A stretch of DNA of 29,450 nt from UBA9715 sp045614225 (GTDB lineage: Bacteria; Actinomycetota; Coriobacteriia; Coriobacteriales; Eggerthellaceae): contig JAZLCO010000110.1 of the NCBI GenBank assembly GCA_045614225.1, forward strand, positions 1 through 29,450, read 5' to 3'. This document shows, piece by piece, positions 7,956 through 15,590 of the stretch. The first letter of the stretch is position 1; the number at the start of each line of letters is the position of its first letter. The translations under genes and the position numbers were made by a program. A model generated the notes under the pieces. It was not told the origin of the DNA. It made no database searches and saw nothing but the letters and a program-made list of their open reading frames with translations.

Positions 7956-9419
7956 ATGGCAGAAATGAACATCAGCAGGCGTAAGTTCGTGGCACTCGGT
8001 GGTGCAACTGCTGGCTTTGCCGCATTGGCAGGTCTCGCGGGCTGCAGCTCCGGATCGGGAAGCGCTTCGGCTTCCGGATCTGCCGCAAGCGCAAGTGCTT
8101 CAGGGAAGCCAGGTGGCAAGGTCGAAACCGACCTCGCAGCCATGTCATGGGATGATGTTCTGGCTGAGGCCAAGGGCCAGACGGTAACGTTCCTTGCTTG
8201 GGGTTCGGGCGGTGCCGATCCGTTCGTTCAGCAATGGTGGGACAAGCTCGCTGAGGACGTCAAGGAGAAATACGACGTCACCATCCAGTACGCCGAGTTC
8301 GACCAGGCTGAGTATGCCAAGATTACGACCGACCTTGAGAACAAAGCTGACGCAACCTATGACATGTTCTGGTACACCGGTGCTATGACAGCTCCGATCC
8401 GCGCGACTGGCGATGGTGTTTTCGGTGAGAAGTGGGTTACCAAGCTCGACAACTACAAGTATCTCGATCCGACAAACAATTACGTCACCTTTGACGGCGC
8501 AGACCTCACGAAAGACGAAGAAGCCCCGTTCCAAGGTCTGAATCCGTCGCTGGTCTATTCTACTGACTCGTGGGACCACACCATCGGCTGGGATCAGGAG
8601 AAGGATGGAAAGAAGGGTTTGCCGACCAACTTCACCGAGCTCGCTGCATGGACTGCCGCCAATCCCGGAAAGTTCAGCTACATGGACCTCACCGGCAAGG
8701 GCAGCTTCCATGGTCTGTTCTTCCTGAAAGCTATCCTGGCAGAGCTCACGAGCGATGGCAACGGTGGTTGGAAGGCTGTTTACGACGAGGCCGACGATGC
8801 CAAGACGCGTCGTGCGAAGATTCAGACCAACATCGACGAATGGTACGCTTGGTCGAATGGCACTGAGGCGTCTGAAGAGGCGTTCTACGAGAAGGCCGAC
8901 TACCTGTGGGCATATCTCAACGAGATCAAGCCGAACCTGCTTCAGGGTGACGGCGGCCCGGCTTACATGGCAACGGCGCCCGACATGATGCAGCGCGTAA
9001 TCGCTGGCGATCTCGCTTGCACGTTCACGACCTGCACGTCGATTTCCGAGCGCGTAGCAGCGGCTCCCGACAGCTACATGCCCAATCCGGCTATTTACAT
9101 GCTTCAGACCTCCGTGGGTGCTTGGGACTACTCGATCATCATGTCCAATGCAAAGGCGAAGGCAGCTGCCATGGTTGTTGCCAACGAGATGCTCGATCCA
9201 TCCCAACAGGCCATTGCCTTCCAGACAACCGGCAACGGTTATAACGTTGCATACGAAAAGCTTGACGACGCTCAGAAGAAGGAGTTTGACGACGTCTTCA
9301 AGGCCATGGGTTCGTTGTCGCCTTCGACTGAAGAGATTGCGGCGCAATCCTACACCGACAAGTTTGGCAAAGTGGCGGCATGGATCCCGACCGGCTGGGC
9401 GCAAAAGGTTCAGGCGTAA
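7956..9419 (+). CDS. ABC transporter substrate-binding lipoprotein (Tat type)
   Basis: A 487-residue extracytoplasmic solute-binding protein. The N-terminus has a twin-arginine signal (SRRKF at residues 7-11), a hydrophobic stretch and a lipobox LAGC ending at Cys30, followed by a Ser/Gly/Ala-rich linker; it should be exported folded and anchored to the membrane by lipid. The mature part begins TVTFLAWGSGGADPF and has the general fold pattern of spermidine/putrescine- or YnjB-like binding proteins. The ligand cannot be read from the sequence. The ATG at 7956 is chosen over the upstream in-frame start at 7878 because GGAAAGGAAGGG lies before it and the Tat motif then sits at the right distance; the ATG at 7965 is an alternative. 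It is the first gene of a four-gene importer operon. Confidence 0.9.
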   Translation: MAEMNISRRKFVALGGATAGFAALAGLAGCSSGSGSASASGSAASASASGKPGGKVETDLAAMSWDDVLAEAKGQTVTFLAWGSGGADPFVQQWWDKLAEDVKEKYDVTIQYAEFDQAEYAKITTDLENKADATYDMFWYTGAMTAPIRATGDGVFGEKWVTKLDNYKYLDPTNNYVTFDGADLTKDEEAPFQGLNPSLVYSTDSWDHTIGWDQEKDGKKGLPTNFTELAAWTAANPGKFSYMDLTGKGSFHGLFFLKAILAELTSDGNGGWKAVYDEADDAKTRRAKIQTNIDEWYAWSNGTEASEEAFYEKADYLWAYLNEIKPNLLQGDGGPAYMATAPDMMQRVIAGDLACTFTTCTSISERVAAAPDSYMPNPAIYMLQTSVGAWDYSIIMSNAKAKAAAMVVANEMLDPSQQAIAFQTTGNGYNVAYEKLDDAQKKEFDDVFKAMGSLSPSTEEIAAQSYTDKFGKVAAWIPTGWAQKVQA

Positions 9420-9468
9420 TCTGTCTATAATGCTAACGTCATTCCTGAGCGATAATTGAATGATAATT

Positions 9469-9497
9469 GTGGGGCTCGCCCAACAGGCGGGCTCCAC
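9469..9497 (+). other. Strong intercistronic hairpin between binding protein and permease genes
   Basis: GTGGGGCTCGCC (9469-9480) pairs with GGCGGGCTCCAC (9486-9497), 12 bp with two G-U pairs and a 5-nt loop. There is no T run after it, so it probably protects the upstream mRNA or causes partial termination, giving more binding protein than permease. That use is known for ABC operons in general; here it is inferred. Confidence 0.65.
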
Positions 9498-9515
9498 TCG
9501 TATGCGTAGGGGACG

Positions 9516-10364
9516 ATGAAAGACAGGCTTTCGTTCATAGCTTCGTTCGTACCGCTCATCTTGCTGATGGCGGTTGGCTATGTTGTGCCTGTCATCTCGA
9601 ATGTCATTGGAAGCCTGCAAGACAAGCAGGGCGGCTTCGTGGGTTTCGAGAATTGGGCAACGGTGCTTACGTCGTATTACTTCATCGACTCGCTTCTCTT
9701 CACGCTCAAGGTGGCGCTTGTGTCGACGGCGCTGGCAATGGTGATTGCCGTGGTGTGCGCGCTTGCGTTGAGGCGCACGTTCGTGGGTAAGAAGCTTGTG
9801 GTGTTGATGTTCCAGTTCAACCTCACCGTCCCGCGCATGGCGGCCGCCATGATGCTGCTGTTGCTACTCTCGCAGACTGGTTTCATCTCGCAGATCGCAC
9901 ATCATCTGGGAATTACGCAGGGAACGGCCGATTTCCCGTATCTTATTCAAGACCAAGCGGGGCTGGGGTTGATCATCGCATTCACGTGGAAGTTCTTCCC
10001 CTATATTGGCATGAGCGTGCTCGGTATCTTGCAGGGCGCTTCGCAGGAATACGAGGACCAGGCTGCAGTGCTTGGCGTGGGGAAGTTCAAGCGGTTCTGG
10101 CATGTGACGTTGCCCATGATCATACCGGCGACTTCCATTGCATCAATCATCGTGTTTGCGGCGGCGTTCGGCGACTACGAGATACCCATGGTGCTCGGCA
10201 ATTCGACGCACCGCGTGCTGTCTATCTACACGTATTTGAAATACAGCGATCCCGCGATGATGAACCGTCCGGAATCCTACGTGCTGATGGTCAGCATGAT
10301 CATCGTGCTCATGGTCGTCATCCTGATCTACCGCCATCTGACCATGCCGAAGGAGGGGAAGTAG
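9516..10364 (+). CDS. ABC transporter permease 1
   Basis: A 282-residue inner-membrane permease with about six transmembrane segments, beginning MKDRLSFIASFVPLILLMAV. The EAA loop that contacts the ATPase is at residues about 180-200 (YEDQAAVLGVGKFKRFWHVT). It belongs to the binding-protein-dependent permease family typical of spermidine/putrescine or iron-type importers (PotB-like). The start follows AGGGGACG. The second permease starts 3 nt after its stop. Confidence 0.93.
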   Translation: MKDRLSFIASFVPLILLMAVGYVVPVISNVIGSLQDKQGGFVGFENWATVLTSYYFIDSLLFTLKVALVSTALAMVIAVVCALALRRTFVGKKLVVLMFQFNLTVPRMAAAMMLLLLLSQTGFISQIAHHLGITQGTADFPYLIQDQAGLGLIIAFTWKFFPYIGMSVLGILQGASQEYEDQAAVLGVGKFKRFWHVTLPMIIPATSIASIIVFAAAFGDYEIPMVLGNSTHRVLSIYTYLKYSDPAMMNRPESYVLMVSMIIVLMVVILIYRHLTMPKEGK

Positions 10365-10367
10365 CAC

Positions 10368-11168
10368 ATGTCGAATCGCATGGCACGGGTTGTGCTTGTC
10401 CTCATGCTCGTCGTGGTCATCGTGCCCATCATTCCGATGGTGCTCTGGTCATTCACCGAGATCTGGCCGTTCGGTACTGTGTTGCCAGAGTTCAGCACGC
10501 AAGCATGGGAGCGTACGTTCGCGACCAACTCGAAGGTCATCGATGCGATGCGCAACAGCCTGTTCTTGTGTGCGACGGTCATTCCCATCTCGTTGGCGAT
10601 GAGTTTCTATGCTGCAAAAAACCTTGGGACACGCAGGTTCCGCGGCAGGCGTGCCATACAGCTCCTGCTGCTCGTGCCGTCGTTCGTGCCACAGATTGCG
10701 CTCGTGTTCGGCATGCAGCGCGTCTTCTCGCAAATCGGGCTTTACAACAATGTTCCCGGCGTCATTGTGGCGTTGCTCGTGTTCTACGTGCCTTACATGA
10801 CCCTACTGCTCTCGGCGGTGTTCGAGAACTACGATATGGACTACGAATACCAGGCCGCATCGCTCGGCGTCTCCAAATGGCATATCCTGTGGCACGTCAC
10901 GTTGCCACAGGTTCGCAGCGGTGTCATCGTGACCTGCATTTTCAGCTTCATCGGGGTGTGGTCGGCGTATCTGGTCGTTGCCGCCGTGGCGCCCCCGTCG
11001 TTCAAGACGATGTCGCTTCTGATGTTCCCGATGATTACGACAGCTGCCGGTGGTTATGCCGCGACTGCTTGCGGCGCCATCCTGTACATCGCTCCGATTC
11101 TCGCAGTGCTCGTGGTATTCTCGAAGTTGTTGGTTAACGACGAAACGCGTCTGGATGCTGGAGTGTGA
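10368..11168 (+). CDS. ABC transporter permease 2
   Basis: A 266-residue inner-membrane permease with about six transmembrane segments and its own EAA loop at residues about 160-180 (EYQAASLGVSKWHILWHVT). It pairs with the preceding permease to form the channel, like PotC with PotB. The AGGAGGGG ribosome binding site lies within the last codons of the upstream gene, indicating translational coupling. The ATPase gene starts 1 nt after the stop. Confidence 0.93.
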   Translation: MSNRMARVVLVLMLVVVIVPIIPMVLWSFTEIWPFGTVLPEFSTQAWERTFATNSKVIDAMRNSLFLCATVIPISLAMSFYAAKNLGTRRFRGRRAIQLLLLVPSFVPQIALVFGMQRVFSQIGLYNNVPGVIVALLVFYVPYMTLLLSAVFENYDMDYEYQAASLGVSKWHILWHVTLPQVRSGVIVTCIFSFIGVWSAYLVVAAVAPPSFKTMSLLMFPMITTAAGGYAATACGAILYIAPILAVLVVFSKLLVNDETRLDAGV

Positions 11169-11169
11169 C

Positions 11170-12246
11170 GTGGCATTTCTCGAAGTTAAAGATCTGACGA
11201 AACGCTATCACGGTGAGAAGGAGCCGTGCGTTCGCAGTTTCGATCTCGACGTCGAGCGCGGCGAGATATGTGTGCTGCTCGGTGCATCCGGTTGCGGAAA
11301 ATCGACCGTGCTCAAGGTGATTGCTGGGTTGGAAGAGGCGCAAGAGGGCACCGTCTCGATTGACGACGAGCCCATGGAGGGCATTGCTCCCGAGAAGCGT
11401 CCCGTGGCGATGGTGTTTCAAAAGGCGCTGTTGTTCCGCAACATGACAGTCGAGCAAAACGTGAATTTCGCACCGCGCGTCAATCGCACGATGCCCAAAG
11501 ACGAGCTGGCGCGCAAGACGTCTAAGATGCTCGAGCTCGTAGGTCTGGCCGGCATGGAGAAAAAGAAGGCAACTGCTTTGTCGGGCGGCCAGGAACAGCG
11601 CGTGTCGCTTGCCCGTGCCCTCATGGTCGAACCCAAGCTGCTGCTGCTCGACGAGCCTCTTTCCGCGCTCGACGCATCCTTGCGCGAGACCATGCAAGAT
11701 TACATTCGCGCACTCAATCGCGAGACGGGTACGACCATGGTGCTTGTGACCCACGATCAGCAGGAGGCCATCGCACTCGCTGATCGCATCGCCGTCATGC
11801 ACGATGGGCGCATCGTCCAGATTGCGACACCCCGTGAATTCTACGAGCGTCCGCGCACCGAATACGTGGCGTCGTTCTTCGGTTGGAAGAATTTCATTGC
11901 TGCTTCCTACGCAAACGGCGAGGTCAAAAGCTCTCTTGGTGCATTCAGCATCCCAGGGTTGAAGGCGCTTGACGATGTGCCGGTCGAAGGGCTGCTTGTC
12001 ATGCGGCCGGAAGCTGCCACGAACGTCGGAGGTGGGCAGGCGTCTATTTCCGGTGTCGTGCGCGATGCGACATTCCGCGGTGCGAGCGTTTCGTATCGCG
12101 TCGAATGCGAAAACTGCATGCTTCAGCTGTCGATGCCTGCCAGTTTGGAGCTTGCCATCGGTGAAACGGTGTCATTCGATTTGGATCCGTCGATGCTTTG
12201 GTACGTTGCGGATGACGGTGACATGGCATACTCGGAGGAAGAATAA
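11170..12246 (+). CDS. ABC transporter ATP-binding protein (PotA/UgpC-like)
   Basis: A 358-residue ATPase that powers the importer. Visible motifs: Walker A GASGCGKST at residues 38-46, Q-loop Gln84, signature LSGGQ at 137-141, Walker B LLLLDEP ending at Glu162, and the switch His195 in THDQ. Residues from about 245 onward are a C-terminal regulatory domain of the TOBE type, which places it with the polyamine, sugar-phosphate and similar importers rather than the short YnjD type. GTG 11170 is preferred over an upstream in-frame start at 11050, because GGAG stands 8 nt before it and the longer start would overlap the permease by over 100 nt. A hairpin overlaps the stop codon. Confidence 0.93.
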   Translation: MAFLEVKDLTKRYHGEKEPCVRSFDLDVERGEICVLLGASGCGKSTVLKVIAGLEEAQEGTVSIDDEPMEGIAPEKRPVAMVFQKALLFRNMTVEQNVNFAPRVNRTMPKDELARKTSKMLELVGLAGMEKKKATALSGGQEQRVSLARALMVEPKLLLLDEPLSALDASLRETMQDYIRALNRETGTTMVLVTHDQQEAIALADRIAVMHDGRIVQIATPREFYERPRTEYVASFFGWKNFIAASYANGEVKSSLGAFSIPGLKALDDVPVEGLLVMRPEAATNVGGGQASISGVVRDATFRGASVSYRVECENCMLQLSMPASLELAIGETVSFDLDPSMLWYVADDGDMAYSEEE

Positions 12247-12270
12247 CCAAAAGGACGGTTCCTTTTGGTT
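12245..12270 (+). terminator. Hairpin overlapping the ATPase stop codon
   Basis: AACCAAAAGG (12245-12254) and CCTTTTGGTT (12261-12270) form a perfect 10-bp stem with a 6-nt loop. The arm contains the last base pairs of the stop codon. No T run follows beyond the arm itself, so termination may be partial and the radical SAM genes downstream may receive read-through. Confidence 0.6.
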
Positions 12271-12298
12271 GGCTGTTCTGTAGAAGAGGGAGGAAAGC

Positions 12299-13315
12299 AT
12301 GAGGCTTTCAGACGAGCAAATGCGCATATACGAGATCCTTGAGCATGCGGCCGAAGGTGCCGGCCTTCCCGATGACGAGATCGAGGTGCTCTACGGCGTC
12401 GACGCGCTTTCGCGCGAGGCGTTCGTCATCCGCCGCGACGCCCACTTGATGTCGCTTGAGGCGACGGACGGTAAGGCGGAGATTCACTGTCAGATCGGCC
12501 TCAATGGCTCGCCTTGTGGGAAGAACTGCAAGTTCTGCAGCTTCGCCGTGTGCAACGGCTTGCGCAAGAAGCTTTTCGAGCTCGATGCCGAAGACGTCAA
12601 GCGTTATTGCGACTTGTACCAAGAACAAGGAGCGAATCTCGTGCTCATGCTAGCCACGGCGAGCTATCCGTTCGGGAAATTTTTGGAGATGGTCGAGGCT
12701 GCTCGCTCGGTGCTCGACCCTGACATGCCTCTTCTGGCCAATTATGATGACGTGACCCTCGAGCGCGCTCAGCAACTCAAGGCGGCAGGTATTGATGGCG
12801 CCTATCATGCCGTGCGCATGCGCGAGGGCGTCGACACCACCATCCCAGTTGAGAAACGTTTACAGACGATGGAGAACCTCCGTCAAGCTGGCTTGTCATT
12901 GCAAACGTGCGTCGAGCCGATTGGTCCCGAGCACACGCCTGCAGAGCTGACCGAAGCAACACGTCGCTGCATCGATTCGGGCGCGAATTCTGCCGGTTGC
13001 GGAAGGCGCATCACCGTGCCCGGCACGCTTGTCGAGGACCGTGGACAGCTCAACGATCTGCAAAACGCGCTCAACGTCGCTGTTTATCGTCTGGCAACAG
13101 GCCTCAAGCCCGCACTCAACTGCGCTGTGTCGACCCCTATCGCTGCATCATCTGGCGGCAACCTTGGTTGGGCGGAAGTCGGTCTCAATCCACGCGATAC
13201 GGCCGAGCGCACCGAGAATGGCGGCCGTGGAAGCGACATTGCGTACTATCATTGGGTTTACGAGAATGCCGGTTGGGAGATTCTCGATGGTTATTCTCAG
13301 GGGTGGAAACTGTAG
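12299..13315 (+). CDS. BioB-like radical SAM protein (copy A)
   Basis: A 338-residue radical SAM enzyme of the BioB/HydE/ThiH type. The cluster motif C-x3-C-x2-C is at Cys73, Cys77 and Cys80 (SPCGKNCKFCSFA). The remainder follows a TIM-barrel pattern, with LQTCVEPIGPEHT near 195-210 and a C-terminal GWAEVGLNPRD segment. It is clearly paralogous along its full length to the minus-strand gene at 14324-15340 (shared LSLQTCVEPIGPEHT, LNPRD, AGWEILDG and GWKL ends) and more distantly to the gene that follows it. It lacks the BioB features needed to name it biotin synthase, and no biotin, thiamin or hydrogenase genes are near. The reaction is unknown. AGGGAGG precedes the ATG. Confidence 0.88.
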   Translation: MRLSDEQMRIYEILEHAAEGAGLPDDEIEVLYGVDALSREAFVIRRDAHLMSLEATDGKAEIHCQIGLNGSPCGKNCKFCSFAVCNGLRKKLFELDAEDVKRYCDLYQEQGANLVLMLATASYPFGKFLEMVEAARSVLDPDMPLLANYDDVTLERAQQLKAAGIDGAYHAVRMREGVDTTIPVEKRLQTMENLRQAGLSLQTCVEPIGPEHTPAELTEATRRCIDSGANSAGCGRRITVPGTLVEDRGQLNDLQNALNVAVYRLATGLKPALNCAVSTPIAASSGGNLGWAEVGLNPRDTAERTENGGRGSDIAYYHWVYENAGWEILDGYSQGWKL

Positions 13316-13367
13316 CTGCTTGCTGCAAGCATCCTTGTTGCCCGTACGATAACGCGAGGAGAAAGCC

Positions 13368-14327
13368 GTGCTTGACGAGAGGGTCGAACAGATTGCAGAT
13401 GCAGCTGCGTGTGGAAATTTGCCGACGCGTGGCGACATCATGTACTTGCTCAAGTTCGATGCTTATTCCCCCGAAGCCGCTTACGTCATCGCGAAAGCGC
13501 GCGAGATCGGCATGCGCGCATGTGATGGCCGGGGGTTCGTGTATGCGCAAATCGGCGTCGACGAGACCGCATGTCCTGAAAACTGTCTGTTCTGCTCGTT
13601 CGCGGCGATCAACACCGATACTGCGACGTACGATCCGACACAAGTGGAAGTGCCGCTCGGACGTATCGTGCACTACGCCAAAGTGTTCGACTCGGCTGGG
13701 GTCGACCTGATTTCACTCATGGCGACGGCGGGGCTCGATTTCGACCGTTATCTTGATATGGTACGTGCCGTGCGGGCGAGCGTTTCCGCCAACATGGACA
13801 TCATGGCAAACACAGGCGACCTGTCACTCGAGCAGGCCCAAGCCCTCAAAGATGCCGGCGCTACGACAGCCTATCATGCGCTGAGGCTCAAGGAAGGCGT
13901 CTTCACGGCTATCAAGCCGATAGATCGCAGGAGAACGATGAGGCATCTGCGCGCGGCGGGATTGCCGCTCATGACTGGTGTCGAGCCGGTGTGGGATGGC
14001 GTAAGCGCTCAGGAGCTTTCCGAGAGAATCATGGATATCCCTGACTTCGGTCCGTTCTGCATCGGTGCTTGCAGTCTTACCGAGGTTGAAGGAGTCGACG
14101 TGGCGGGGAAGAGGCCCGCTAAAACTGGTTTCGTGCGATACGTGGGCGCCCTCACGCGTCTCGCGTGTGGCGAGGAGGTGCCTGTAGGCGGCATCGGGGG
14201 TGTTGCATGGGTCGACGCTGGATGCGATCCGCGAAACCGTGGTTATGGCGCCGATGACGCCACGTTGCGTTCGAAGATTTCAGCAGCCAAGCGCCGCCTT
14301 GAACTCGACGGCTTCGAGGTCCGTTAG
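13368..14327 (+). CDS. BioB-like radical SAM protein (divergent copy B)
   Basis: A 319-residue radical SAM enzyme with C-x3-C-x2-C at Cys69, Cys73 and Cys76 (TACPENCLFCSFAAI). It shares the overall plan of its neighbours (AYHALRLKEGV matches AYHAVRMREGV in copy A; TGVEPVWDG replaces TCVEPIGPEHT) but is shorter and more divergent, so it may act on a different substrate or as a partner of copy A. It starts with GTG at 13368 after GAGGAGA, 52 nt behind copy A, so the two are probably one transcript. Its stop overlaps the stop region of the minus-strand copy C by 4 nt (14324-14327). Confidence 0.87.
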   Translation: MLDERVEQIADAAACGNLPTRGDIMYLLKFDAYSPEAAYVIAKAREIGMRACDGRGFVYAQIGVDETACPENCLFCSFAAINTDTATYDPTQVEVPLGRIVHYAKVFDSAGVDLISLMATAGLDFDRYLDMVRAVRASVSANMDIMANTGDLSLEQAQALKDAGATTAYHALRLKEGVFTAIKPIDRRRTMRHLRAAGLPLMTGVEPVWDGVSAQELSERIMDIPDFGPFCIGACSLTEVEGVDVAGKRPAKTGFVRYVGALTRLACGEEVPVGGIGGVAWVDAGCDPRNRGYGADDATLRSKISAAKRRLELDGFEVR

Positions 14328-15340
14328 GCTTCGAGCTTCCAGCCACTCGAAGGTCCGTCGAGGATCTCCCATCCAGCCGCCTTGAATGTCTTGCGTGCGG
14401 TCTCGATGTTGATTGCCCGCCCGCCCTTCTCGGTGCGTGCTTTGATGTCGCGGGGGTTTAATCCGAGTTCAACCCAGGCAAGGTTGGCGCCAGCTGAAGC
14501 GGTCATTACCGTATTTGCCGAACAGTTCAGACGCGGCTCGAGGCCTGATGCCAGGCGGTACACAGCTACGTAGTCGGCATTGCGCACCTCGGTGATCATG
14601 CCGCGCTCGTACAATCTCGTTCCAGGAACGCCAACGCGCCGTGCAGCACCCGCAGATTGGGGATGCGCTTCAATGCAACGGAAGGTGGCTTCCACGAGTT
14701 CGTCAACGGTATGCTCGGGCCCAATCGGTTCGACACAGGTCTGCAATGACAGGCCGGCAGCTCGCATGTTCTCGAACGTCTTGAGCCGCTTAGTGGGAGG
14801 GATGCGCGTGTCGACTCCTTCTCCCATGCGGCACGCATGGTAACCGCCGTCAACTCCAGCGGTACGAAGCTGAGCTGCACGTTCGGCTGTCAAGTCATCG
14901 GCGTTGACGAGCAGGGGCATATCAGCCGGGATGACTTCGCGGACGGCTTGCGCCATCTCGATCAACTTGTCAAAGCGGTAGCTCGCCGTGCAAAGCAGCA
15001 AAATGAGATTGACCTCGTTTTCCATGTGCAGCTTCGCGTATTCGACCACTTCATCGCGCGTCAGCTCGAAATTGCCCACACGGCAATCGGCGGATTTTGC
15101 AAAACTGCAGAACCCGCAATCCATGGGGCATTTCGTGGCATTGAGGCCGATTTGTCCGTGGATTTCCGCAATGCCGTTGGCAGCTTTGAGGGAGAGTTCT
15201 TGGCCAGCCCAGCGGATGAGTGCGGCTTCCTTTGTGCGCTCGGGGACTTCGAAGAGCACCCGCGTTTCTTCGCGCGTGAGGCCGTTCCCCTCGAGGCCAT
15301 GTTCGACGATTTCGTAAACCTGGTTGTCGAATACCTGCAT
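14324..15340 (-). CDS. BioB-like radical SAM protein (copy C)
   Basis: A 338-residue paralogue of copy A on the opposite strand, with C-x3-C-x2-C at Cys71, Cys75 and Cys78 (TKCPMDCGFCSFA). The start is set at ATG 15340: AGGAG lies 4 nt upstream and the length then equals that of copy A; an upstream ATG at 15364 has no ribosome binding site. The three genes surround a convergent junction, so copy C is expressed separately, possibly from the minus-strand promoter at 15525-15553, whose transcript would first pass a strong hairpin. Function unknown; COG0502-like radical SAM. Confidence 0.88.
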   Translation of the reverse strand: MQVFDNQVYEIVEHGLEGNGLTREETRVLFEVPERTKEAALIRWAGQELSLKAANGIAEIHGQIGLNATKCPMDCGFCSFAKSADCRVGNFELTRDEVVEYAKLHMENEVNLILLLCTASYRFDKLIEMAQAVREVIPADMPLLVNADDLTAERAAQLRTAGVDGGYHACRMGEGVDTRIPPTKRLKTFENMRAAGLSLQTCVEPIGPEHTVDELVEATFRCIEAHPQSAGAARRVGVPGTRLYERGMITEVRNADYVAVYRLASGLEPRLNCSANTVMTASAGANLAWVELGLNPRDIKARTEKGGRAINIETARKTFKAAGWEILDGPSSGWKLEA

Positions 15341-15411
15341 GATGCTCCTGTCGTCTAGCTCCATCAACGTTCAATTGTATCGCTGCGAGTTTCATAACAG
15401 CGCATTTCAAG

Positions 15412-15518
15412 GAGAAAAGGAACGAGCCGCCGATGGGAAGGGAATGGCGGCTCGTCTTATGAGGAAGGTAGCAAATCTGCAAACGGAGGGGGGATGCAAA
15501 TTCGCTTTGCTTCAGACC
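15412..15518 (-). ncRNA. Predicted small RNA or structured leader (copy 1 of a twin)
   Basis: Read on the minus strand, a near-consensus promoter (TTGTCT, 17 bp, TATACT at 15525-15553) is followed by a GAGGTCTGAAGC stretch and, about 70 nt on, by a 10-bp GC-rich hairpin (15422-15455) with a C-rich 14-nt loop and then TTCCTTTTCT. The same order is found at 18490-18600. This could be a roughly 107-nt small RNA with an anti-Shine-Dalgarno loop, or an attenuated leader of the radical SAM gene at 15340. No expression evidence; ends are estimates. Confidence 0.35.
15422..15455 (-). terminator. GC-rich hairpin, terminator-like on the minus strand
   Basis: ACGAGCCGCC (15422-15431) and GGCGGCTCGT (15446-15455) form a perfect 10-bp stem with a 14-nt loop. 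On the minus strand the loop reads C-rich and is followed by TTCCTTTTCT; on the plus strand the loop is purine-rich and the tail is TCTTAT. A close relative is at 18499-18534. Confidence 0.7.
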
Positions 15519-15524
15519 TCCTAC

Positions 15525-15553
15525 AGTATAAGACATTGTCTACTAAAAGACAA
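15525..15553 (-). promoter_or_regulatory. Predicted minus-strand promoter overlapping the dyad
   Basis: On the minus strand TTGTCT (15553-15548), a 17-bp spacer and TATACT (15530-15525) make a near-consensus sigma-70-type promoter directed at the hairpin and the radical SAM copy C. The equivalent at 18594-18622 is TTGTCT, 17 bp, TATATT. Confidence 0.5.
15536..15553. promoter_or_regulatory. Dyad operator TTGTC-N8-GACAA (site 1)
   Basis: A perfect 5-bp inverted repeat spaced by 8 nt, embedded in a longer conserved block (GACATTGTC before, GACAAGG after). Its centre is about 22 nt upstream of the -10 box of the arsM gene at 15591, in the place of a missing -35, as expected for an activator, and it also covers the minus-strand promoter. 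The same dyad is at 18605 and 24584. Confidence 0.65.
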
Positions 15554-15566
15554 GGCCTGTTTTAGA

Positions 15567-15572
15567 TATAAT
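15567..15572 (+). promoter_or_regulatory. -10 box of the first arsM gene
   Basis: A perfect TATAAT sits 18 nt before the ATG at 15591, leaving a very short leader that still contains AGGAGGAG. The matching -35 position (TAAAAG) is poor and lies within the dyad, which suggests activator-dependent transcription. Confidence 0.6.
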
Positions 15573-15590
15573 CGAAAACAAGGAGGAGTT

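Noticed and set aside
8145..9620. Minus-strand open frame of 491 codons opposite the ABC binding-protein gene
   Set aside because: It is a GC-bias shadow; the plus-strand frame encodes an unmistakable Tat lipoprotein in an intact importer operon.
14324..14327. Four-base overlap of convergent radical SAM genes as a possible regulatory device
   Set aside because: Short tail-to-tail overlaps are common in compact genomes and nothing else marks this site.
12299..15340. Biotin synthase or ArsL-type (arsinothricin) radical SAM assignment
   Set aside because: No other bio genes are present, the sequences differ from BioB outside the cluster region, and the ArsL-type cluster motif is not seen.
15324..15590. 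Upstream in-frame extension of the first arsM
   Set aside because: It would translate the promoter and hairpin block; the ATG at 15591 has a strong ribosome binding site and gives a normal ArsM N-terminus.
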